Below, in pieces: positions 1-5,798 of a stretch of DNA of 6,902 nucleotides. Every line of letters begins with the position of its first letter. The stretch's first letter is position 1. The position numbers were made by a program, and so were the translations under genes. This DNA comes from an uncultured Oscillospiraceae bacterium (GTDB lineage Bacteria; Bacillota; Clostridia; Oscillospirales; Acutalibacteraceae): positions 1-6,902 of the forward strand of contig URPG01000113.1 of the NCBI GenBank assembly GCA_900549675.1. The letters are read 5' to 3'. Under the pieces are notes generated by a model, which was not told the DNA's origin, made no database searches, and was given only the letters and a program-made list of their open reading frames with translations.

Positions 1-192
1 AACTTCTTCCCTCCTGTTTTCTTCGGAGAATGAAGATACTTCTCCTGTATTGCCGTCTTTATTCTGATTTTCTTCCTGCTTAACTTCGTCCGCTGGCTCT
101 GTTTTTATCTGAGATTCTGGAGCGGCTGAATTTTTTGCTTGTGGATTTTCCTGCGCCGATTCACTGTTTTCAGCCTTATAGTCATTGCTCAT
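1..192 (-). CDS. N-terminus of an acidic, polar protein cut by the left edge; possibly an HtrA/DegP-type serine protease
   Basis: The reading frame opens with ATG at 192-190 and stays open for 64 codons to the window edge, so the protein is partial. The visible part is rich in Glu, Gln, Asn, Ser and Ala, has no hydrophobic segment, and looks disordered (it begins MSNDYKAENSESAQE). The start is supported by AAGGAG at 205-200 with a 7-base spacer. The ATG lies inside the last codons of the histidine kinase gene and overlaps it by 11 bases, which suggests translational coupling and cotranscription with the two-component system. Membrane-anchored HtrA/DegP proteases of Firmicutes often start with such a polar cytoplasmic tail before their single membrane helix, and they are often encoded beside or controlled by two-component systems (CssRS in Bacillus subtilis). 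That identity is inference only: no transmembrane, trypsin-like or PDZ domain is inside the window. Any other anchored protein with a disordered N-terminus would fit equally well. Confidence 0.75.
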   Translation of the reverse strand, partial: MSNDYKAENSESAQENPQAKNSAAPESQIKTEPADEVKQEENQNKDGNTGEVSSFSEENRREEV

Positions 193-1762
193 TTGCGTTC
201 TCCTTATCTTCTTGATTCTGCTCAATCTCTTGTGCGCAAGCCGGAATAGTTCCGTCTACGATTTGTGCATCTAAAATATCACTTTGACTATATTCTCGCT
301 TTTTCTCTGAACCGCAATTCTTCTTGGGAATATAGAAAGAAAATTTTGTATATTCGTTTACTTTGGAGCTGACATTAATTTCACCGCCATGCAGCTTGAT
401 AACTGTTTTTACAATAAACAAGCCCAGCCCCATACCATTTTTGTCACGGCTGCGTGATTTATCCGTTTTATAAAAACGGTCGAATATCATCGGCAAATCT
501 TCCGGCTCAATACCAATTCCGGTATTTTCAATATCTACACAAATTCTATCGATACTGTCTACCAGTTTAAAAGAGATGGTTCCGTTTTCATTGGTGAATT
601 TCACAGCATTCTCAATTAGATTATATACCACCTGATGAAGTAAATCCTGATCCCCGAAAACAATCTGTTGTCCAGCCTCATCCAGGCCGCGGATTTCAAT
701 TCCTTTTTCATCAATGATTTGTTCAAAGGTTAAAAGTGCAGAAAAAATAGTCTGTGTTAAATCAAAACAGGTAGGATGAATCTGCATTTCACCACTGTCA
801 ATCTTCGATAAATCAAGCATTGATTTTACCAATCGGGAAAGCCTTTTCACTTCATCAGAAACAATTTTCAAATATTTTTTTTGCTGATTTTCCGGAATTG
901 TGTCATCTAAAATTCCATCAATAAAACCGGCTATTGTTGTCATGGGGGTTTTTAGCTCATGAGAAACATTGGCAATAAAACTTCTTCTCATTCCCTCGCT
1001 GTTTGATAAAGAATTTGCCATGTCATTAAAGGCTGAAGCCAAATGCCCCACTTCGTCTTCTGAATGCACCGGCACTCTAACCGAGAAATCACCGTCACCA
1101 AAACGACGAACTGCCACAGACATATTGCGCAGGGGCTTTATCATATTGTAAGAGAATAATCCCATTAAGGTAAACGTAATGAAAAAAGTGGGTAGCATCG
1201 CCAATAAAAAAATATTCAAAACTTTCTGCTGAATGGAGTTGATTGGAGAATCACTGGTAGAGGCAAATACAGCACCCACAAATGCAACTTTATTGTTACT
1301 GTCTGTCACATAAATCGGAACAGCCACCGTGAACATCTTGCTTTTGTAAAAGCCCCCCAAATTTCCTCTTTCCTGATAAGCAGGAATATTGGTTCCTGCT
1401 TTCACAATTTGGGTCATAATGTCACTTGGCAAATACTCTTTTTCAGCAGATTGATGGCGGCTGTTGATATAACTGCCGAAATACACTTCTCCGTCAGGAC
1501 CCGCCACAAACATATCTGCGTCTATATTCTCAGAAAAAGTATTTAAAAAGATAGGCAAGAGGGCATTGCTGATATTGTCGCTGCCTATCACTTTTTGTGC
1601 TGCAGATGAAACAGATTTTGCGTTTTGCAAAAGCAATGTCTGTTTTTCTTCCTTCCAATACCGAGAAAAGAAAGTGATAAGAGTTGCACCCAATACAATA
1701 AAACTGAGGGCGACCGCTGTCATCGTCAAGGTCAAATATTTTTTAAAGATTGAGTTTTGCAT
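182..1762 (-). CDS. Membrane sensor histidine kinase (extracytoplasmic sensor, HAMP, HisKA, HATPase)
   Basis: This 526-residue protein is a transmembrane histidine kinase that should autophosphorylate on His and pass the phosphate to the response regulator encoded just upstream. Visible domains, in order: membrane helix about 10-32; extracytoplasmic sensor of about 145 residues (37-180) that resembles a PAS/Cache-type fold; second helix about 181-206; HAMP linker about 207-260; HisKA with the H-box SHELKTP and phospho-acceptor His268; N-box around Asn385 (NLIENAVKF); G1 box ENTGIGI at 412-418; F-box IFDRFYKTDKSRS at 426-438; G2 box GMGLGLFIVK at 443-452. The G1 box has Asn413 where most kinases have Asp. 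A hydrophilic tail of about 45 residues follows the ATPase domain and is longer than usual. The start at 1762 is preceded by GGAAAGGAAAG. The gene lies 50 bases after the regulator gene and overlaps the next gene by 11 bases. The signal sensed cannot be read from the sequence; the overall layout is PhoR- or CssS-like. Confidence 0.95.
   Translation of the reverse strand: MQNSIFKKYLTLTMTAVALSFIVLGATLITFFSRYWKEEKQTLLLQNAKSVSSAAQKVIGSDNISNALLPIFLNTFSENIDADMFVAGPDGEVYFGSYINSRHQSAEKEYLPSDIMTQIVKAGTNIPAYQERGNLGGFYKSKMFTVAVPIYVTDSNNKVAFVGAVFASTSDSPINSIQQKVLNIFLLAMLPTFFITFTLMGLFSYNMIKPLRNMSVAVRRFGDGDFSVRVPVHSEDEVGHLASAFNDMANSLSNSEGMRRSFIANVSHELKTPMTTIAGFIDGILDDTIPENQQKKYLKIVSDEVKRLSRLVKSMLDLSKIDSGEMQIHPTCFDLTQTIFSALLTFEQIIDEKGIEIRGLDEAGQQIVFGDQDLLHQVVYNLIENAVKFTNENGTISFKLVDSIDRICVDIENTGIGIEPEDLPMIFDRFYKTDKSRSRDKNGMGLGLFIVKTVIKLHGGEINVSSKVNEYTKFSFYIPKKNCGSEKKREYSQSDILDAQIVDGTIPACAQEIEQNQEDKENANEQ
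200..205 (-). promoter_or_regulatory. Ribosome binding site embedded in the end of the kinase gene
   Basis: AAGGAG on the minus strand lies 7 bases before the ATG at 192-190 and inside the kinase codons for Lys-Glu near its C-terminus. It decides the start of the downstream partial gene and supports coupled translation. Confidence 0.75.
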
Positions 1763-1812
1763 GGTCTGTAACTTTCCTTTCCGGCGCAGAGATTTGATTC
1801 ATCCGGCAGAAC

Positions 1813-2505
1813 TTAATCTTTTGTTTCAAATTTATACCCTACGCCCCATACCGTTTTGAGGGCCCATTTATCAGATACCCCCTCCAGCTTTTCTCTTAAC
1901 CGCTTTACATGGACGTCAACCGTACGGCTGTCACCGTAATAATCAAATCCCCAAACTTCATCCAACAGCTGATCTCTGGTAAATACCTTATTGGGGTTTG
2001 AGGCCAGATGATAAATTAATTCCATTTCTTTCGGAGGTGTATCAATTTTTTGTCCGTTGACCTTTAATTCATAATTGGTCAAATTGATATATAGATTATC
2101 ATGGCTGACGGTTTTACTCTCTTCACTTGGTTCCTCTTTTATTGTTCTTCTGAGAACCGCATTAATACGTGCAATCACTTCTTTTGCCTCAAAAGGTTTT
2201 ACCACATAGTCGTCTGCACCAAGCTCTAATCCCAAAACCTTATCAAAAACCTCGCCTTTGGCGGTAATCATGATAATCGGTTTATTGGATCGTTTACGAA
2301 TTTCACGGCATACCTGCCAACCGTCTAAACCGGGCAGCATAATATCCAACAGCATTAAATCGGGATTACAGGAATCAAAAATATCCAAAGCGGTTTCACC
2401 GTCATTGGCAATTTCTGCTTCATACCCTTCTTTTTCAATATAAAGTCTTAAAAGTTCACATATATTCTTATCGTCATCCACAATTAATATTTTTCCACTT
2501 GACAT
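1813..2505 (-). CDS. OmpR/PhoB-family response regulator (receiver plus winged helix)
   Basis: This 230-residue DNA-binding response regulator has the standard family length. The receiver domain (about 4-120) shows the acidic triad region VDDD at 9-12, the phospho-acceptor Asp54 in LLDIMLPGLDG, the switch Thr81 in ITAKG, and the conserved Lys103 in VVKPF. A short acidic linker (about 122-132) leads to the C-terminal winged-helix domain (about 133-228), with the typical features PPKEMELIYHLASNPNKVF, a recognition helix region SRTVDVHVKRLREKL, and the wing ending VWGVGYKF. The start at 2505 follows AGAAGGAT with about 6 bases of spacing. It is the first gene of a minus-strand unit with the kinase directly downstream, so the two form a cognate pair. 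Targets are unknown. Autoregulation through the divergent intergenic region is common for this family and would be a reasonable expectation here, but it is not shown by the sequence. Confidence 0.96.
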   Translation of the reverse strand: MSSGKILIVDDDKNICELLRLYIEKEGYEAEIANDGETALDIFDSCNPDLMLLDIMLPGLDGWQVCREIRKRSNKPIIMITAKGEVFDKVLGLELGADDYVVKPFEAKEVIARINAVLRRTIKEEPSEESKTVSHDNLYINLTNYELKVNGQKIDTPPKEMELIYHLASNPNKVFTRDQLLDEVWGFDYYGDSRTVDVHVKRLREKLEGVSDKWALKTVWGVGYKFETKD

Positions 2506-2558
2506 ATGTCATCCTTCTTTCCGCCTCATCAGCATATAAGTTCACAATGCCTTTTTCA

Positions 2559-2578
2559 TTATAATATCTTTATTATAA
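2559..2578. repeat. Perfect 8-bp inverted repeat, possible operator (TCS side)
   Basis: The arms TTATAATA and TATTATAA are separated by TCTT and are exact reverse complements. The repeat lies upstream of the response regulator gene and overlaps a possible minus-strand -10. It is all A/T in its arms, so chance in AT-rich DNA is a real alternative to an operator. It is too AT-rich and wrongly placed to be an intrinsic terminator. Confidence 0.45.
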
Positions 2579-2588
2579 ATCAAAAGCA

Positions 2589-2616
2589 AGTATAATGCAT
2601 GAATTTTGTGTGAAAA
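2589..2616 (-). promoter_or_regulatory. Weak candidate promoter for the two-component operon
   Basis: On the minus strand, TTTTCA (2616-2611) is followed after 16 bases by TATACT (2594-2589). The -10 matches the sigma-A consensus at 5 of 6 positions and the -35 at 4 of 6. A second possible -10, TATAAT at 2563-2558, has only TTGCTT at an unfavourable 20-base spacing. Either would give a leader of roughly 50-80 bases. The choice between them is uncertain. Confidence 0.3.
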
Positions 2617-2619
2617 CCT

Positions 2620-2650
2620 TTGAATATTGCAAAAAAAAATCCTTATAATA
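2620..2650 (+). promoter_or_regulatory. Promoter of the germination operon, sigma-G-like (also reads as sigma-A)
   Basis: TGAATA (2621-2626), a 17-base spacer and TATAATA (2644-2650) fit the forespore sigma-G pattern (-35 TGAATA, -10 CATnnTA-like), the sigma factor known to drive ger receptor operons in Bacillus. Shifted by one base, TTGAAT (2620-2625), 18 bases and TATAAT (2644-2649) also fit sigma-A. Transcription would start near 2656, about 27 bases before the gerA start codon at 2683. Family context favours sigma-G; the -10 itself, lacking the leading C, does not settle it. Confidence 0.65.
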
Positions 2651-2670
2651 AAAAATGAATGATTATAAGG
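2641..2670. repeat. Perfect 9-bp inverted repeat over the gerA -10 and ribosome binding site
   Basis: The arms CCTTATAAT (2641-2649) and ATTATAAGG (2662-2670) are exact reverse complements around a 12-base loop. The left arm contains the -10 element and the right arm runs into the start of the Shine-Dalgarno region. The left arm lies upstream of the expected transcription start, so from this promoter the structure would act as DNA (an operator spanning about -15 to +15) and not as an RNA hairpin. Confidence 0.5.
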
Positions 2671-2676
2671 TGGGAG
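2669..2676 (+). promoter_or_regulatory. Ribosome binding site fixing the gerA start
   Basis: GGTGGGAG ends 6 bases before the ATG at 2683. An in-frame ATG at 2659 would add eight residues, but it has no ribosome binding site and sits within a few bases of the predicted transcription start, so 2683 is preferred. Confidence 0.8.
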
Positions 2677-2682
2677 AATATT

Positions 2683-4233
2683 ATGTTTGCCAGTAAAAAA
2701 AGAAAAGAAAAATCCCGACAGAATCAAAGCCAAAAAATTTCAGAAATGAACGAAAAAAAAGGCGAGAAGATTTTTGATAAGCTGGACGAAAATATTGAGA
2801 TGATGAATCGGCTTTTTCAAAATGTTGATATTATGATTTCACGCCGCTTTCAAAACCCAAAACACCGAAAGTTGGATTTCTGTCTGTTTTACTCGGACGG
2901 CGTGGTGGATTCTGCACTTATGAATGAGAGCATTATCAAACCCATTTTGCTTTCTGAAAATTTAACGCCGGGGCAAGACTTGGCGGATGCTATACAAGCG
3001 AATTGTATTTTTGTCAATGAAGTGACTCCTACCGATGATGTAACGGAAATTATTGAAGCTGTGACTTACGGTGATTCCGTTCTTTTCATGGAGAACAGCG
3101 GCAAGGCACTGATTATTAATAATAAATGCTTTAACCTGCGTTCTATCTCCGAGCCGGAAACCGAAAAGGTTATTTCCGGTTCAAGAGAAGGCTTTACCGA
3201 GGGCATTATGACGAACCTATCCCTCATTCGCCGCCGCATGCGTACTCATCATCTAAAAGTTTCTTTCCGGACAATCGGCCGGCAAACGGCCACCAAAATC
3301 TGTGTATGTTATATGGATAATATCGTCAATAAAAATATCCTGGAAGAAGTAAACCGCCGTTTAGATACCATTGATATCGACGGTATTTTGGACAGCAACT
3401 ACATTACAGAGCTGATTTCCGAACGTTCTATTTTTCATCTGCCAACTTCAGGCTCTACCGAGCGCCCCGATATTGTCGTCAGTAAACTTCTGGAAGGCAG
3501 AATTGCCATTTTTGTGGACGGCAGCCCCATGGTTTTAACAGTACCTTATTTATTTATAGAGCCTTTCCAAAGTAACGAAGATTATTATGTCAATTCCTTT
3601 TACGGCAGTTTTTCCCGAATTCTGCGTATATCTGCTTTTTTGGTAACGATTATTACACCGGCATTATATATTGCCATTGTAGCTTTTCATCATGAAATTT
3701 TACCGGAACGATTTATGATAAATATTATGCGCGAGAGAATGAACGTACCTTTACCGGCCTCGGTAGAATGTGCCATTATGTTGGTTTGCTTTGACGTACT
3801 GCGCGAAGCAGGCGTAAGGATGCCAAACCAAACCGGACAGGCCCTGAGTATCGTGGGCGCACTGGTAATTGGTCAATCTGCTGTTGAGGCTGAACTGGTA
3901 GCCTCTCCCATGATTATTGTGGTTGCTTTAACCGGTATTACCGGACTGATTATTCCAAAATTAACTGCCCCTACTATTTTTTGCCGTTATTTCTTTCTGC
4001 TTATGGGCTCTGCTTTTGGCCTATTTGGATTATTAATTGCCGCCTCTGTTTTCTTAACCCATTTGTTAGGCTTAAAAAGCTATAAGGTTTCTTATGTGTT
4101 AAGTCCCAATCAATTCAACCCGCAACAGTTAAAGGATACTTTTATACGGGCGCCATGGCCTTATATGTTGGAGCGTTACCTGCCCTTTACACAAAATTTG
4201 ACCCGCAGCAGGACATCAAAGCCCCATCAATAA
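2683..4233 (+). CDS. gerA: Spore germination receptor subunit A (GerA family)
   Basis: This 516-residue protein is a GerAA/GerBA/GerKA-type A subunit of a nutrient germinant receptor in the spore inner membrane, where it works with B and C subunits to trigger germination. The N-terminus (1-30) is very basic and polar, followed by a large cytoplasmic domain to about 305. Family signatures are clear: GSREGFTE (166-173), LIRRRMR (181-187), LEGRIAIFVDGSP (270-282) and a PFQSNEDYY segment (294-302). The membrane domain begins near 313, with hydrophobic segments at about 313-337, 359-373, 386-400, 408-426 and 435-463. Between them lie REAGVRMP (374-381) and the glycine-rich GQALSIVGALVIGQ (385-398). 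A polar C-terminal tail follows. The length is slightly above that of Bacillus GerAA. It is first in the operon and lies 30 bases before gerC. The family identity is secure; the germinant recognised cannot be told from sequence. Confidence 0.96.
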   Translation: MFASKKRKEKSRQNQSQKISEMNEKKGEKIFDKLDENIEMMNRLFQNVDIMISRRFQNPKHRKLDFCLFYSDGVVDSALMNESIIKPILLSENLTPGQDLADAIQANCIFVNEVTPTDDVTEIIEAVTYGDSVLFMENSGKALIINNKCFNLRSISEPETEKVISGSREGFTEGIMTNLSLIRRRMRTHHLKVSFRTIGRQTATKICVCYMDNIVNKNILEEVNRRLDTIDIDGILDSNYITELISERSIFHLPTSGSTERPDIVVSKLLEGRIAIFVDGSPMVLTVPYLFIEPFQSNEDYYVNSFYGSFSRILRISAFLVTIITPALYIAIVAFHHEILPERFMINIMRERMNVPLPASVECAIMLVCFDVLREAGVRMPNQTGQALSIVGALVIGQSAVEAELVASPMIIVVALTGITGLIIPKLTAPTIFCRYFFLLMGSAFGLFGLLIAASVFLTHLLGLKSYKVSYVLSPNQFNPQQLKDTFIRAPWPYMLERYLPFTQNLTRSRTSKPHQ

Positions 4234-4263
4234 TTTTTAAGTTCTTCCAGCAAGGAGTTTTCC

Positions 4264-5547
4264 ATGAAAAAAGCAAAAAAACTTTTTATATCCCTACTCT
4301 TGATTATCTGCATGTTTGCTTTAACAGGCTGCCAAGATTACCGTGGTCTGGACCAATTAACCATTGTTGCCGGTATGGCTATAGATCAATCTGAAAAAGA
4401 CCCCAACAAGTTTACCATTACCTTTGAAATATTGGATAACGAAAATAAAAACTCTAATGACCCTGTATCTTCTAAACTTATCTCCAGTGAAGGAAGTTCT
4501 GTCTTTGAAGCTATGTCAAACGCCAATTCTCAATTGGAAAGCACCCTCTATTACGGCAACGCTGAGGTTGTTGTGCTCAGTGAACAATTGGCAAAAAACG
4601 GAGCTTTAGCCGATGTTTTAGATACTTTTTTACGTGATTATTATATTCGTGATTCCATTTTTATTATTATATCCCAAGAAGAAAGTGCTAAGAAATTATT
4701 TCAGTACAAAGAGGATGAAAACCAAATTGTATCCTTTAATTTGAAGAAAAATATGGCCGACACCGAGTTTACAACAGAGTCTACTCACCGCGTTCCCATT
4801 TATCGGGCTTATAGCACCATCATTGCAAACCGAACCTCCCTCACACTTCCGGTATTTCGTTTTTTTCCTGAGAAAACAGACGATCAAGATGAGAAAGGCG
4901 GGGGAGAAAGCCAAGGCAGTCAAGAAAAAAAGCCGGAGCAAGAGGAAAAGAGCCAAGAGGGGGAAAAAGAAGAATCTAACGAGAAACTTATTTTAATGTC
5001 TGATGGTTTAGCCATTTTTGAAAAAGAAAAAATGGTAAGCCATTTTGATGAATCCGAATTGGTAAATTATCTTTTATGCACCGAAAATCTCCAAGGCGGA
5101 CGCTTTATTGCCTTTTTGGACGATGATGATAATTTTCCCAGAGATACTGTTTCTCTCGCTTTGGGACAAACGCAAAAAAAACTGGACTTTTCTTATGAAA
5201 ACGGTAAACTGACTCTCTTTGTCAATATCCATTTGGATTCAGGAATCTTGGGAATTTCAACTAAGCTTAATCGTCTTTCACAGCAAGATGTTTTGGAAAT
5301 TTCTGAGCTTTGTTCAGAACAGCTTAACCAAGATATCACCAATATGATTCAAAAAATTCAAAAAGAAAAAGGTCAGGAGATTTTCGGGTTTGCCGATACC
5401 ATCTATCGTAAAGATTTTAAACTATGGGAACAACTGTCTTCAGATTGGACCACTCACTTCTCAAAAGCAGACATTGTTGTCACTTCTGAAGTCAGCATTG
5501 AAGATACCGGCATGATTAATGGATTCTATCAGGTAGAGGGAGAATAA
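4264..5547 (+). CDS. gerC: Spore germination receptor subunit C, Ger(x)C lipoprotein
   Basis: This 427-residue protein is the C subunit of the receptor, a lipoprotein on the outer face of the spore inner membrane. It has a basic start, a hydrophobic signal segment (7-21) and the lipobox ALTGC with lipidated Cys23. The mature N-terminus reads QDYRGLDQL and lacks the Trp usually found just after the Cys in this family. Family features follow: IVAGMAID (34-41), LYYGNAEVVVLSEQLA (95-110) and FLRDYYIRD (122-130). The C-terminal domain (about 296-424) holds the family block QEIFGFADTIYRKDFKLWEQ (371-390), then DW before FSKADIVV and a closing IEDTG. Between the domains is an extra segment of about 38 residues (203-240), almost entirely Glu, Lys, Gln, Ser and Gly. 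It makes the protein longer than typical GerAC (about 370). AAGGAG (4252-4257) ends 6 bases before the start. The next gene starts 2 bases after the stop. Confidence 0.95.
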   Translation: MKKAKKLFISLLLIICMFALTGCQDYRGLDQLTIVAGMAIDQSEKDPNKFTITFEILDNENKNSNDPVSSKLISSEGSSVFEAMSNANSQLESTLYYGNAEVVVLSEQLAKNGALADVLDTFLRDYYIRDSIFIIISQEESAKKLFQYKEDENQIVSFNLKKNMADTEFTTESTHRVPIYRAYSTIIANRTSLTLPVFRFFPEKTDDQDEKGGGESQGSQEKKPEQEEKSQEGEKEESNEKLILMSDGLAIFEKEKMVSHFDESELVNYLLCTENLQGGRFIAFLDDDDNFPRDTVSLALGQTQKKLDFSYENGKLTLFVNIHLDSGILGISTKLNRLSQQDVLEISELCSEQLNQDITNMIQKIQKEKGQEIFGFADTIYRKDFKLWEQLSSDWTTHFSKADIVVTSEVSIEDTGMINGFYQVEGE

Positions 5548-5549
5548 AG

Positions 5550-5762
5550 ATGCAGTATATTGTTATTATAATTGTTTATGCTATCTTTTTTGTTATTGAT
5601 TTCCTTCCTAAAAAGAAAGCTAAAAACAGAAAAGAAATGATATTTTCCGGAGTTCTTCTCAGCGGCAGTTTCATTTTATTGAATCTTACGCTTCTGGGTT
5701 TTCAAAAATGGAATCCTATCATGTTTATCAGTACCTTTTTACAGAAATACGCTCCCTTTTAA
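5550..5762 (+). CDS. Small two-helix membrane protein, probable D-type germination receptor subunit
   Basis: This 70-residue protein has two hydrophobic helices (about 2-19 and 30-50) joined by a basic loop, KKKAKNRK (21-28). The loop predicts a cytoplasmic position, with both ends on the outer side of the membrane. A short amphipathic tail with Trp54-Asn-Pro follows. The ATG at 5550 is preceded by GGGAG (5538-5542) inside the end of gerC, and the gene starts 2 bases after the gerC stop, so coupled translation is likely. Size, topology and position inside a ger operon match the 'D' genes described next to several Bacillus receptors, such as gerKD, which modulate receptor function. I assign it by form and context, since such small proteins have little conserved sequence. 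It is short, but spacing, ribosome binding site and composition all support a real gene. Confidence 0.82.
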   Translation: MQYIVIIIVYAIFFVIDFLPKKKAKNRKEMIFSGVLLSGSFILLNLTLLGFQKWNPIMFISTFLQKYAPF

Positions 5763-5798
5763 TCTATCAGCCATATTTGCGGAAAAGGAGAAACAAGC

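Larger units (their letters stand above)
2506..2682. other. Divergent AT-rich control region between the two-component and germination operons
   Basis: This 177-base gene-free stretch separates oppositely directed start codons and must hold both promoters. I see a strong rightward promoter (2620-2650), only weak leftward candidates, two perfect AT-rich inverted repeats (2559-2578 and 2641-2670), and an A9 run (2631-2639). There is no convincing small gene or RNA. Confidence 0.85.

Noticed and set aside
969..1151. Plus-strand open frame opposite the kinase gene; similar frames at 1566-1859 and 2258-2443
   Set aside because: These are antisense to strongly supported kinase and regulator coding sequence and show no family features or start signals.
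2559..2578. Intrinsic terminator between the divergent units
   Set aside because: The arms have no G/C, there is no following U run appropriate to either strand, and there is no gene converging on the region to be terminated.
2569..2596. Second rightward promoter TTTATT-16-TATAAT
   Set aside because: The -35 matches only 3 of 6 consensus bases, and the site at 2620-2650 is much better and better placed.
2603..2618. Possible Spo0A box in the TTTTGTGTGAAAA segment
   Set aside because: It lacks the TGTCGAA core and needs a one-base insertion to align, so the match is not credible.
2659..2682. Upstream in-frame ATG at 2659 as the gerA start
   Set aside because: It lies at or next to the expected transcription start and has no Shine-Dalgarno sequence, whereas 2683 has GGTGGGAG at 6 bases.
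2542..2733. Minus-strand open frame of 63 codons across the intergenic region and the start of gerA
   Set aside because: It has no ribosome binding site, covers the gerA promoter and start, and its composition reflects AT-rich DNA, not a recognisable protein.
2753..2760. A8 run in the gerA coding sequence as a programmed frameshift site
   Set aside because: The frame continues normally through the run as Glu-Lys-Lys-Gly, no alternative-frame product of interest follows, and such runs are common in AT-rich genes.
4155..4394. Plus-strand frame spanning the gerA end and gerC start; also 4424-4609 and antisense 4696-4956 and 6089-6313
   Set aside because: All are alternative-frame or antisense readings of gerA, gerC or gerB, which carry clear family motifs.
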